A DNA stretch of 64,000 bases from Merluccius polli (lineage: Eukaryota > Chordata > Actinopteri > Gadiformes > Merlucciidae). The stretch is taken from contig JAOPHQ010004840.1 in assembly GCA_030340625.1 (NCBI GenBank), positions 214,001-278,000 of the forward strand, written 5' to 3'. Every line of letters starts with the position of its first letter. Position 1 is the first letter of the stretch. Positions 10,191 through 24,000 of the stretch are shown piece by piece. Below the pieces are notes generated by a model. That model saw nothing but the letters and a program-made list of their open reading frames with translations, was not told the origin of the DNA and searched no databases. Made by a program: the position numbers and the translations under genes.

Positions 10191-10660
10191 ATGACTTCTA
10201 TTGTAATTAATGTATAATATTTTATCATAATTCTCGATATTATAATATCATAACTTTCTCAATCCTAGGCCAATTTTCACAATCCTGGTGTCATTCTAAA
10301 GGGAATGTTCAGCCCTGTCTAGTCATGTGATCCATTTTGAGCTAGGGGCTGTTTCAAAATTTTGTCATCATACCTACATTCATACATCCAATAAAATGTC
10401 ACTTTTAAATCTATGTTCAGTTATACGAATTATTAATATTTGCTATACTCAACAGTAGCATGAAAAAGTGCAGTTTAAAACTTATTGTTCACTCTCTGTC
10501 ATCTGAACTTTGCAGGCGCAGCAGCTACTCTCTGTAACGAGAGTTGCTAGTCCTCAGTAACGTTAACATTAACCTAATTCGAAGTGAAGTAAACTATATT
10601 ACCATTTAAACAACAAGTATGTCAGGAACTACATAACATAGTATAAACTATGAACTACAT

Positions 10661-10695
10661 ATATCCCAAAACAGGGGACAACATTTAAACCCAAG
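10661..10695. repeat. Inverted partner of 4093-4125
   Basis: The reverse complement of this stretch matches 4093-4125 (gggtttaaatgttg, then ccctgttttgggatat) with only small indels. The two inverted copies lie 6.6 kb apart on either side of the 1194-aa ORF. They could be subterminal repeats of a large element or two copies of an unrelated short repeat. Confidence 0.6.
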
Positions 10696-10953
10696 CATTT
10701 CATATACAGTATACTCATTTTCTGTTTTTGTATTAGTTTAGGAAGTTAGTTTTAGTAATTGTCTTTTTATTATTTACTTTGACATAGGGTTTAGGTAGCT
10801 TCCCTTTAAAATCTAGTTTGTTTTGTTTAATTATGTTGGCCTTGGTTCACTCTGAAGAGAAGCTTCATTTTCAGTTTTGTATATTGTTTGTGTGCTAAGC
10901 AGCAATAAACTGCTTATATCGTATATAGTATATATCGTATGTATATCTGGTAG

Positions 10954-10989
10954 CCGACGCCGATCTAGTACCTACTAGATCGGCGTCGG
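10954..10989. other. Perfect 17-bp-arm hairpin
   Basis: Arms ccgacgccgatctagta and tactagatcggcgtcgg flank a two-base loop (cc). It lies in the 1 kb before the channel gene. The stem is GC-rich and free of mismatch. Role unknown; the rest of 10190-11712 shows no gene. Confidence 0.8.
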
Positions 10990-11712
10990 TCGTAGGTCCG
11001 GGGGTGTGTTACGATCGCTGCTATAGCAGCTACAGTCTAACAGCAAACAACTGCACGTGACGTTAGTAGCACGCGCAGTTCACCACTTCCAGGTGCACGC
11101 GGAGAAAGGTTCCGTTCAAACCGTTAGGATCCCGACGGTTGAACGTGGCTCACAAACGCCGTTGGAAAAGCTCAATCCGGTAAGCCTCGTCTGAAAACGA
11201 TTCATTTTTTAAAAACTTTTTATTGATTTGAACTCTGCTTAAATACTTACAAGCTTGTCAAATTCCCACGGCACTTAACGTCAATGTAAGATGTTTGTCT
11301 ATAATGGTAGATACTGTCAGGGCAGTAGTGAGTTAGCTGAAATTTAGCTAACTAGTTTGATATTTTAATATTTGGTGTTATGGTATTATGGTCTACATTT
11401 AACAACCAAATGACACATTTAACAACCCAATAAAATCCGAAGCAAAACACGTCACCACAAAGTGAGTTTTTTGAGTATATCCAACTTGTTGTATAGGCTA
11501 CCATACCTAACTTTGTGGAGTCCTATCTAAAGAGGGTTAGATGATGTGCTAAACTAATGTGTGTAAAGTTTTTCCTGTGTTCTGGTCAGTATGCCATGCT
11601 CAAAACTTGGCTCTACAGTAGGCTACATACCATTTTTGTACAGGTGCATTTAGTATTTAATATATTTGAATCGACAGATATTAATGCTGTGCTCTGTTCA
11701 ACAGTAAATGTG

Positions 11713-11966
11713 ATGGACATTGAGGATGCAATGGAGGAGGGCAAAGAGCAAGGGATGAAAAAACAGAAATACTTTTCTGTAATCTCTCCCAAAGAAGCGA
11801 ATGTTAGAAAATGGAATATATCTCTCACACTTTTATCCTTATTAAGTGTGTCAGTGAGTTTTTTTGAGGTAGGTCTGGCAACAATAAAGATTGATCATCT
11901 AATGCTCATTTTAGGCCTATACCTTTTGATGCAGAATTGTGTGTGGTCTGATACAGATTATCATAA

Positions 11967-12030
<64 letters not shown>

Positions 12031-15000
12031 ATATATGTTTCTTATTTCTGTCATATCTTGTATTCCAGCTGTTCTTTGACTCCACTATTGGGGTTATTCA
12101 TGCAATCAGATATGGCCTCGATGTTGTCTTCTTGATAAACATCATCTCCCGTTTTTACATTGGATATGAGTACAATGGTGTGGTCATCGATGCTCAGTTG
12201 GTTCGGCGAAACTACCTCAAAACATGGTTCCTTATCGATACTTTGGGTGTGATCCCATTGGAATTGTTCAGTTTTGTATATCCTGAATGTCATTTCCTTC
12301 ATTTCACTCGTTGCTTCAGAGTCTTCAGGATGTTTGACACTATCTGTGAGTTGGACTGTTGTCTTTATGTGACTCAAGTTTAATACAAATGGAATCAATG
12401 ATGATATGAATATATTCATCTAAATTCATGTTTTTGTGTTTTAGCGTCCTTGCAGAAGGATCCTTATATGAACAAAATCCATGTTTTTCTGCTGAATGCC
12501 TTCACTGTTGTGGTCATCAGTCTCCAACTGTCTGCTTACCTGTTGTGAGTTGAACTTGAATATTCATTGTTCATTATTGATTGCCACTATTAACCTGTTA
12601 TGAATTAACATGTTTCCAGAAACATACTTGCATGCATGTTTTTGAAGTGAAGTTAAATCAACATATTGTTTTATATTGTCTATTATATTGTATTTTGATG
12701 TTGAGGCCCAGCTCTGCAGTGTAATGCAAGTGTCCTTTGTGCTTTAATTTGTTTAGGCTTTATCTAGTATGTAATCCAAAGTACAGCGACATCAGTGCTA
12801 ATTGTACGGGTGGAGAAGAAAATTGGATACACCTGGAGTCAAAAGGTACGCTACACTATCTGTTGAGAAATACATAGAAAATAAATAACAATGAAGCTAG
12901 AAGCTAAATGAGTTCAGCTACCTTCAAGCTAGCAAAGTGACAGATTGGCTGATAAATTAAATACTAACTTGATTTTACTACTGTGGAATGCCAATGCTGT
13001 ACAGCAAACAGTAGGTAATAGGCTACAAGGAGTATTACGGAGTAAAGGTTGTACTTGTTGCCTAATATTTTAGGGTGTTGCCTAATATTTTAAATGCTTT
13101 ATTTTCAGGAAAATGGTGCAAATCGCTATTTTTTAAGGATGCAATATATTGGTCTTCAATGACACTATTCAGTGTAGGGTAGGTTTTTGTATTGACATTT
13201 TTTCTGAGGTTGTTCTGAAAGTTATGTTAATAACACAAATGATCAGTACACATTATAGAAGCTAGTGTGAATGCTTTTATTTCCCTTAATTCCATTAAAG
13301 CTCTCTTTAAAGCGTTGGGAACTTTTTGCAAGCAGCTTTTCACTCATCTAGATCAGTGAAGCTAATTGAATTCCCTTATATTTTCTGTAGTTATGGAGAC
13401 CTGCATGCCACAACAGTGAATGAAGCCACAGTGACTTCAGTGATCATGCTAATGGGTGTCTTTGCAATCGTTGGTTATATCATACCTGACATGAGCTCCC
13501 TCATCAGTAATCTGGATGCTAGTAAGGTCAAGTTCTTCCTTCGCATGGAGTCCATTCGTCATCATATGGTAATTACAAGGCATCATCAATTTGTTGTGGT
13601 TTTGTCCATTTGAATAATTCTGTATTTTCCATTTCACAATATAGGCCTATCAGGTAATCAAAAATGTAACATAGGCTACATAGGGCTGAACGATATGGCC
13701 AAAATCTATATCACAATATACTTTTTCGTATCGGTCGATACGATAAGTATTATAATATCAGTCAATTAGTGTGTTAACTGGGTATTTTTTTGTTTCGGGG
13801 TGAAGTCCAAATAACGACAACTTGCAGCTCACAGAAAGCTGAAGTTTATCAGATTTTGGATAGCCGAACCACTTCCACTAGGGTTGGGTCGGTTTAAAAA
13901 AATTCAAACTGACTTCATAAATAAAAAAATAAATACAATAAAACATAAATAATTGTAGAAAAATAAAAGCCTCAATGACTAAATACATGTGCAAGTTAAT
14001 TTGCAACTAAATAAATATACACAGAAATAAATAAATATAAGAATACAATATATTTATTTATTTCCCTAATTGTTCATTTCTGTTTTTAATTATTTCCCTA
14101 TTAATTTATTACTGTATTCATTTATTTCTTTATTCATTTATTTCTGTATTTATTTATTTCCCTATTTATTTATTTCTGTATTCATTTATTTCCCTATTCA
14201 TTTATTCCTGTATTTCTTCGCCCATATGATAATGGGGGGGTGTGCCTTGATGGTGTCACCGAACTCCCATTGGTTAATCGATATGAGAGCTCATAGATCA
14301 ACTGTACTAGATCTACATCTACTAGATTTACAACTACATCAAGACGATTGGCCGCCACTCGAAGGAGCTCTGAAACTGAACAACGTTCAGTTTCATTTTT
14401 GCTTCTGCTTATAGTGGGAGAGGAGGGTCTGTGCCTCTTCTGTGGGTTTGATTGCTATTGCCTGAGTGGTCAAGACACGTCCTTCATTAACATATGGATG
14501 AAGAAATACAGGAATTAATAAATAGGGAAATAAATAAATAGGGAAATAAATGAATAGAGAAATAAATGAATACACAAATAAATTGTATTCATTTATATAT
14601 CTATTTCTGTGTATATTTATTTATCTTCTTTATTAAATTGCACATTCCCTCATTTTGTGGGGCGCTGCGTGTATGTATGTCATCATGTAGCCTATTGCAT
14701 TCTGCTGAACGCTTTGCTCTGACTCAGCACACTGTAACCCTGTAATGAAAGGGCTCTGCACCGAGTCAGTGATCGATGCTGTTAAATCATCGAGACGATC
14801 GGCTGCCAAAAGTGGAGAAGTATTTTATGTATTTTATCACCCTTATCGATTAATATCAATCGCAGATGTAATCGCGATTGATATTAATCGATTTATTGTC
14901 CACCCCTAAAGCTACATTAGCACACCGACTTACTGTAGCCTAATCCTGTAAACATTTAATGGATGTTTTCTTTGGAATTTTAAAGCGATCAGATAATTGT

Positions 15001-18000
15001 ATTTGCTCCTAAGGAAATCCTTATAATTCCTCAACCATGTGGATCATGTTTAAGAAGCCTGTTTGCACACAAGCCATTTAGTAAATAACTCAATATCTAA
15101 TCATCCAAAAATATGTGAATTATAAGACCTATAAGGATAATAGTTGATGATAATTATATCATAATATAATGATGATAATATTATGATGGTAATATTCAAC
15201 TGTGTTTTCTTTCTTTTACGAGAAGGAAGGCTTCCTATTAAGGATTTGGTACATGTCTCATTTTCTCCCTATTCCATAGAAACATATGAGGCTACCGGAG
15301 GATGTTCAAACACGATTAGAGATACACTATGCTGACGTGTGGATCCATCATAATGACACCACGCAAGCAGGGCTGTGGAATGACCTTCCCCTCCCTCTCC
15401 GCACAGAAATATCTTCTGCTGCTGACAAAGTGCAAATTAAAAAAGTAGGAGAAACCGTAAAAAAAAAAATTGAGGTGACTATAAAATTTGCATTTATTCT
15501 CTTATTAAGAAAAATCCCCTGGCATTTCAACCATTAATATTTGACCCTTTAGCCCAAGGAGCAGAGGACACCCATGTTCATGGAGTATGCATCCAACTCC
15601 AATTTCGCTACTGTCAAAGCAGCTAAAGATGTGTGCAAAGTAAGATTGTTCAAAACTAGAATTCCTTGCATGTTACAAGATTGTTTATCATAACTGCAAG
15701 AGCTGGTAATGGGTGCTGCTTCTGTTTATTGGTTTATATTTCTACTGGTAGTAAGCACTCACTATGGGCGTTATTCACCTAGTGGCCATCTTGACACCCA
15801 GTGTTTGGAACCAAGCTGGCCACTAGGTGAATATGGCCCTTTGGACAGAAGCTGAAGATCACTGACTTATCCTCCTTTGCTGAACAAGTACTCCTGGATG
15901 CGCACGATTCGACCAGATAGCCTGTTTGCAAAGAAGTGGGACGACTTTGTATTCTGGTGCATCACAGTTTCCATCTTCATCCATACCTGGGTGCTGTTTT
16001 TCACCAACAATGAAGAAACAACAGGTGGGTTGTTTATGAGCCTCCCCATCCAATGGACACACTCACAAAAACATTATCAAAAAGCCTTGTTTCAGGATTT
16101 AGTTACTGTATATTTCTTATTTAGGCTTCTTTAAAGACGGGCCAGGTGCTGTCATCCTGTCTATTTGCTCAGCGATTGATATCGTTGCCGGAATTGACAT
16201 AATCATTTGTCTGCGGACTGAAGTTGTGACTACAGATGGTAATCGCTATATATTCTGATTTGTGTGACTAATTACTGAGGTCTTGTGGTCCGAGAACTCT
16301 GTCATGTACCTTATGTCTTATACCTGTATTTGCTATCCAAGGCTACGTGTCTGATATGGCGGGCATTTTGAAGAACTACAGAGCTTCTTGGAATCTGCAA
16401 TATGATGTCCTGGCTATTTTGCCCCTGGAAATCTTCTCATTGGTAGCACCTGCCAAGTTCCAATGGCAGTTGTTGTGCTACTTACGCCTCAATCGACTTA
16501 TCTGGCTCAGAAAGGTAAACTGAAAGCCGTTACAGATTCCATGTATGCGTCTGCACAGTTTACTGCAAATCGTTTGGCCCCCGTCTATGTTTTTGTGTTT
16601 CCTTACATAGTCATTATATGAGAGCAGAGCATTGTTGCGCAGAGAAGGACAACTAATGACGCGATAGCATTATAGCGGTAGCTTTTCCGCCATGCACCTA
16701 TGCGCTCAAACATCATTTAACTAAAATGCTACACAATTGCATCATTGAGAGATCGAACACATACAATCAGCCCAAGAGGAATGTACTGCAGTTATTGACA
16801 TATGATGATATCATTTCACAATGTCCAATGTTCTCTGTTGCAGGTGTATCTGTTCTTCAAGAAAAGGGAAAATTACATCAAATGCAACTTGTTGAAGCAA
16901 AGAGCAGCTAAATGTATGTTCCTGCTGATTCTCTTTGTGCATTGCTGTGCTGGATTCATGTACATCTCTGGCTGTGGTACAAACAGGTGATATTCAGATG
17001 CTGGGAGACTGATCTAGACAACCCTGATAGAAGCAATTATCAACTACATATGTCTTTGATTTGACTTTTTTAGCCACAAACATACACCCGGCATGCAGTG
17101 CTTTGTTATATTTGCTTGTTCAGTAGCCATAGCATATTCATTGGTTGTTTGTTCACTGTGCTGGGGAATAATTGAGCGTACTGTGAACTATTAGTTTAGT
17201 GTTTTTGATGAAGTGATTGTTTTGGTATTTGAATTTAAGGTTATTTATTTAATTACTGGATTTAATTGACCATTTTATTACACCATTACATTCATTTTTT
17301 TATTACAATAGAAGAATATGTATTAGTTATATTATAAATAGTGTACAGAGATTGCTATGTAGTTTAAACTTTCTATACTCATGCCTGTTCCTTTTGTAGG
17401 TGTGATCAAGGCTCTTGGGCATGGAATAATGGGCTGGAGTCCAAGAAGTCCAACTTTTATCATTACACTTTATCTGCTTACTGGGCAATGTCTACCTTGA
17501 CTACTGTTGGTAAGAAACAGCTGCAATCTTGTCCTTTATCATATTGCTTTCTGACTGTTGCTCTGTTTCATTTGTCAATCATTGCCTGTTTGTGTATGAA
17601 TTAGAAATATGCATGTTGAAAGGTTCAGAAAGAAATTTTGCAGTTGTGTTTTTATGGGTAGCATACTAGTGACAGATAGTATTTAACGAGATGTTTGCGT
17701 TTTCAGGATATGGGGACATCATCCCTGGTAATACGTCTGATAAGTTCACCGCTGTGGCCATTGCAATTATTGGCTCTTTTGTTTTGAACTTCATCATAAG
17801 TCATATCTACTCCACAATATCCAGCAGCAGTGGCCCCAGGTGACTCAGAGTGTGAAGTTAAATATGTTCCCTTTAACTCATATGGCTTCAGTCTCATTAA
17901 GGAATGTGTGTTTGAATGAATATATCCTGTGAAACAAACTACAAATGGGTGACCATGCGTCTGAAAAGATTTCAAGTCAGACTCCTTCCAAGTGTTTCTC

Positions 18001-21000
18001 TGGTCAACAAGTCATACAATCAGCATTCATGTATTGAGAATAAACCAATACTCAAAATGTGGTTCTTCGACCAACATGTCTTTACTCCAGGGTCAAATTC
18101 CAGCACCGTCTATCAGTTATGAAACTGGCAATGGAGTCCCACCGCTACCTCAGTGTATCCCTGCAGAAAAGAGTTGTTAATTACATGAGTCTCCTCTGGT
18201 CCAAGTACCAGTAAGTCCTCCAGACTTTGTTATTATTATGATTGTGTGTGTGTGTGTACCATTTTTACAGATGTATTTATTTTCAGTGGCCAGACTTACC
18301 CTGGGGGACCATCTCTGATCCGTGATGTGCCGATAGATATACAGCGGATGGTCTTGATGAATCAACGAGGGGAACTTCTATCTGAAGTGTGTCTATCCAT
18401 CACGTGTTTATAACAACCTTGTTTTCTTTATTCTGCATTTTGTATGATAATGCTTTATGGATCTGGTCCTGAAAATGAGTTGTTTGTGGATAATTATGTT
18501 TAGTTGTATATATATATATTTTTTTTTATAGATTCCATTTTTTGAGCAGACCGGAGTGGACTTTATTTTGGATCTAGCCACAGTATCAGTGATGTATTTC
18601 TTCCCTAGAGGAGAGATCATCCAATATAGGGAAGCCATCTCCAGAGAGCTGTTCTGCATCAAGAGAGGCACCTGCCAGGTTTGCTTCCAACACAAGTTAT
18701 TTAAAGCAAGAATAGGGACTAGGGTTTTTAGTTTGAGATATTTAGTTGTATCTCTGTGTGTAAAATGTAGTATACATTTACAGGTAGAAAAAAGAACAAA
18801 CTAACAATATAATTTGATTTGTAATTGTATCATGCAGCAGTCTGGGTGATGGTGCTTAATTAGGTAACATTTTTGATACTGTGAAATGAAAAACCTATAA
18901 TGGTGTCAAAGTAAGTTGAATGTTGTGATTTCAGATTCTCACTGATGACCTTGCTAATATTGTTGGCATGTATGGGGAAAAAATGTACTTTGGGGAGGTA
19001 AGACATCAAAGCTATTTCCATTGTACAGACAAATGTTTTTAAACACTGATATTTAGAAGCGCAAAAACAATTACATTTATATTTTCTGCACTTGATTCTA
19101 GGCAGGGTTCCTGTTTGCAAAAAAAGCACCGGTGACGGTCCGTGCCGAAACATACTGTGAGATACTGGTGATTGACTTTGACAAAATGATGACTATTTTG
19201 GACAAATATCCTGCAATTAAAGGGTACATTACCACATCCTTCGCCTTAACAGATCTCAAATTCATTAATGAGCAATGTATTCTCATGTGTGCTTGCATAT
19301 AGACATGAGACCAAGGCCAGCATTTTGATGTCGTCACATTTTAAAGCTTTCTTGTTAACCTGCTTCTATCTCCCTTTAGGCAAATGGAGGAGCTGTGTTC
19401 AGATAGTAAATACTACAGTGACTTGGATGAAGACATGATGAATCTAAAACGATCCAAAGCTCCAGGGCGATTTTTCCGCAAGTCCAAATGTTGTAAGGCT
19501 CTTTTTTAATATTAAAATGTAGTTGTTCAGATCCTTTAATTGATCGCTAACTGGTTTCAACTTTCAACCATAAAAGGGTTCTGAATTGTTCAAAATATTG
19601 TAGTGATTAATGTTCCTACATCATAGGCAATGTGATGAATTGTCTTACATAAGTAGTCTGATGTAAAATAAACCATATAATAGAAATACCAAGATCACTA
19701 AAGGTAAAAGTACTTATGCAAAGAAAGGTTACATCAAATTATTGATTTTTTTTCACAAGTTTGGATTGAACGCTCTTTTACACAATTTACACACATGGTC
19801 TAGACTTTGAGGACTTTGGTTACTTTCAATACTATGCCGGAGCCCAAGAAGAAACATTTGAAGACCATCTAAGGAGGCTAAACAAAAATCGAGAAAAATG
19901 TTGTTCTCAGCCCATGTGAGCAATTATTATTATTATTACTATTTATCACTGCAGTTTATTGGTCACTAAACACCAACTGTTCTTTTACAGGAACATTCCA
20001 GGACGACTTGCCTTTTTCTTTCGTAGATTTTTATCACTTTTCCTCATGAGGTAATCTTTGTTGAAACTTAAGTTGAAATAATATTTGACAATGACATAAC
20101 AATGACTGTAACTGTTTAACTTTAAATTGGCAGTTCCCTAAATCAACTTAAATAATAGTTAGTGGATAGGACATACAGTTCTTGGTTCAGACTATGGGAC
20201 ACCATAGACATAATCATTCTTTAGGTAGATTGCTTTTCAATAATTATGATTGACGTGTTTATTTATTCTAAAATGTGCCCCTTTGAACCCCATCACCCAT
20301 CAGGAGAGCCATTTTGCCCAGCAACGCGGCGTATGTGTGCTGGGAGTTCTTCCGCACCTTACTAGCCGTCACGGTTAGCGTTCTCGGCTTTCTGCACTTT
20401 GCCTTCCTACACGAGAAGACAGAGATGTGGATCGCTTGCTATGTGTTGGGCCTGTTCTGCTGGGTCGATATGTACATCTGCCTGCATGTGGCTTTCTACA
20501 AAGACGGACATCTCCAAGTGGACACTCTGGAGACAGCCAAAAACTATGCCAAGACCAGCTTTCTTCTGGACTTCATCAGCTGTTTTCCCTGGGAAGTCTT
20601 TGGTTGGCTGGTGGTCTCACCCTTCAACTCCACTGGTTTCTATGGCAACACTGTAGCACTGCACCTCTACGCCTTAATGCGGGCGCCACACGTCCTCCAG
20701 CTGTACAGACTGTCCCAGGCCTTCTCCTACTGGCAATCAGGGATCGCCACAGAGAAAGCACGTATTACACTGTTAAAATTCCTGATCTATTTTGTGCTCT
20801 TATTGCACATCAGCAGCTGCATTATCTTTGCCAGTGTATGCCCCCCTGGTGACCACATACACACAGGGAATGAGTCCAATTACATGCTGCCTGCCATGAA
20901 GCACAACTGCTCCAAGTACTCCTGGGTCAGTCACTTGGAGATGCATAAAAAAATTGACTTTGGTAAGTATTTCTTAATAATGAGCAGGTCTATACAGGTC

Positions 21001-24000
21001 TAAGACAAATATGGGGGAAAATATATAGGCACCTTTACAGGTCAGTTGGGTAATAACACTAAGCTGTAAGCCTTGGCCAAAATTGACTTCCATCAGTGAA
21101 GAACGCTAGACTCCTAACTGATGTCTTTCCCCCTTCAGAAACGACAACCTTCTTACAGATGTATATTGTCACCTTGTACTTTGCTACTGCTACTGTCTGT
21201 GGCGTAGGCTACGGTGACATCTTTCCTCACATCCCTTTAATGGTACAGTCACTGTATTGTCTTTTCTCCATACTTGTTTAGGCATCGCCCATAATGACCA
21301 TTAACACATACATTACAGAATAGATCCCAATGATGTTCACATCCAAATTAAGCAGTAATCTTCAAACACAAATGTAATGATCACTGGAAAAGGTTGTTCT
21401 AATGTCATTATATTTAAAACATCCAATTATAAATGTTAGCATTGTCAGTCCGATCATTGTGGCTGTGCTCTCTTTGTCGGTGTCAAGAGAACCGTGGTGA
21501 GCTTCATTATGGTGTCCAGTGCGCTCTGGGGTGGCTTTGTGGCGAGCAACATGCAAGCCATGTTCGCCAACGCAGATGCACCAAGGGTAGAGTTAACAGA
21601 GAAGAAAGAGAGCATGAAGGCATTCTTAAAAGTATGTGGTATACGCTTTCTCCCATTGGTGCCTTGCTCGGGGCGGGCAGGGGTGGGGGACAACCACTGA
21701 AGCTACATTGCAATATCTCGTCTACAGAGCCACAGAATCACGGGGCGTTTGTATGACACCGCACTGAACTTTTACGACTTCAAGTGGATCAAGGCTAAAG
21801 GTACAGACCCGGACACCCTGTTTGAACAGCTGCCTTCTTCTATCCAAGGGGACATCGCCATGATCTTCTACGCTGATATTGCCAATGTATTACGATACAA
21901 GCATTCACCTATGCAGTTTACACTTTCATGTTCATGCATTCATTCATTTATTTTGTGGCTGGTTATCAATCTATCCTTCATTTTTTTCCCTCCAGGCGGT
22001 TGGACTAAACATCAAAGCGGACCCGCCCTTAGAGACAGAGACTATTACTCCACTGGAAAGACGGCTCTTAAGCAAAATAAATGTAGGCCCTAGTCAACTA
22101 TTATTCATTTGCAGTGCAATTATCAAAACAATAACGGTTTATGTTCTGGTTTATCGCTCAAACAGGGTCCAATCTTCCAGAGAGCACTGAGCAAAGAGCG
22201 TGTCCACCAGTTGGAGATGGACCCAGGCTATATCCGTCTGCTGGCCACACAGATCCGACCGTGTCTGTACATGGCCAATGACTACATCTGTCAAAAGGAT
22301 GATGTAGGATCAGAGGTGATATTAAGACTGCTGCCACATTAGCAAGCAGCTAATTAAGCCAAGAGATTTCCTCTGAACACCAGGATGTCCTCTGGTTGAG
22401 TGGGCTAGCTCGGAGGCCATTCTGATCTTAAACCTCAAGATCTGGTTTTCAGTTATTTAACAGTCAATAATCAATAAGCCCACAACAGTCTACAATGGGG
22501 AACAACTTAAAGGTCAACCTTGTTTTACTATGCCTTTGGTCCAGATGTATTTCATTCAGAAAGGGGAGGTGGAAGTGCTGTCTTCATGCGAGAATTCAGT
22601 TGTCACCAGGTTCAAGGCAGGCCAGTATTTTGGAGAGCAGAGCCTTCTGTTTGAACATCTACGAGCGGCCACCATAAGGTAGTGAGGGCCGTCACTTTGT
22701 TCACTTCTGTCTCGTTTCCATGTACACATTTTGGCTCCATGTCATTCTACTTTTAAGAAGGATTTAAATGTAGTCATGAATACAGGTTTAAAGTGATTGT
22801 TTGTGTGTTGACTGACAGGGCGGCCACAGACTGCAATCTGTACATTTTGTCCAAGAAAAATCTACACAGAACTCTAAACAACTACCCAGACGTTCTTGAG
22901 CAAATCAAGAGAGCAGCTCAGAGGATTGGTGAACAGGAGCAGGTTGATCAAGCTCAACCTGATCAAGCTCAAACGTCAGACGCAGATAAACTGTTCAAAG
23001 AAACAGGCTGTGAGCACTTGACACTTAAGACACTTAAGCAATTTACAAGGCCTTTTAGTGATCTTATTTGCCCCATTAGGTGGTTTAATGACCACATGAG
23101 GTGAAAGAAACCAGAATGGAATGTGAATCTAATAGTATATAAGTTGGAGGTATTTCAATTTTTGATCATTTTACTTATCCTCCACAAAATTGTTTTCAAT
23201 TTAATTTTTCTTTTGACCCTCTTGCTTCCACCTGAACCAATCACTAAGCAGATAACGATTCAGCACATGATGTTGCTGATTTTAGAGCCAGCCGATATAT
23301 TTTTTCAAAACGGCTTCAATAGCATAATCCATCAACTTTAAAGGCAGAATCCAAACCTTCCTGTCCGGGAGTCACCGTGTGGTTCTCTGTTGGTCACTTG
23401 GTCACATGGATTCCATAGTCATATTTTTCTTTCAAGTCCCTACAAGACGCTGATTGGCTCGGTGAGACTGAAGTCCGAGCCGAGCAAAGCCAGGCCCTGA
23501 ATCGGCGTTTCTTTTTTTTAAGTGGGCGGGGATTCAGGGGCTGGAACCAGGTGTGTGTGTGTATGTGTGTGTGTGTGAGGTTAGGTTTGATTCCCTACAG
23601 TTGTCCCTACAATGTGTTCTGCTTCATGAATATTTTCAGATGTCAGATGGAAGAACTACTCTGGTCTACTGAAGCGCCTGGTTAAGCTTTCCAACTTCAC
23701 CATCAACCCTGAGAATCACATCCATGTGCTATATCAATACACATCCTGCCTGCTCATCACCCTGTCCTTCTGGGCCATCATATACATGGTCAGTGAGCTA
23801 ACTGGAGATCTAATCCACAAATCACTGCCCCTTCCTCTAGTGAAAACTTAAAGTACGAACACTAAATGCATATCAGTCCTTGCTTTAAATGTAGTATATT
23901 CATCTGTTGGTCCATAGTTAAAACAAGCTAGTCAAATCTTCAGGAGATGTTGATTGAAGCTACATTGCATGGTGTGGATTTTGTCTGACTCTCTTTCAGG

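Larger units (their letters stand above)
11713..15639 (+). other. cngk: cngk repeat 1 (no cNBD)
   Basis: Exons 11713-11868, 12069-12345, 12445-12544, 12757-12845, 13109-13178, 13391-13568, 15280-15444, 15553-15639. S1 is split by the first intron; S2 is AIRYGLDVVFLINIISRFYI; S4 shows the Arg-x-x-Arg spacing (FTRCFRVFRMF). The pore is YWSSMTLFSVGYGD, with the intron inside the first filter Gly. S6 and an A'-D' like C-linker follow (to KVQIKK). The next 29 codons have no cNBD character and lead straight to S1 of repeat 2. The 240-bp intron before repeat 2 has no room for a missed cNBD. Repeat 1 therefore lacks its ligand domain in this locus. Confidence 0.85.

Noticed and set aside
23641..23646. 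Upstream AG as acceptor for the first exon of cngk repeat 4
   Set aside because: It would shift the frame to a stop after 15 codons; the next AG, six bases on, keeps the frame and the homology.
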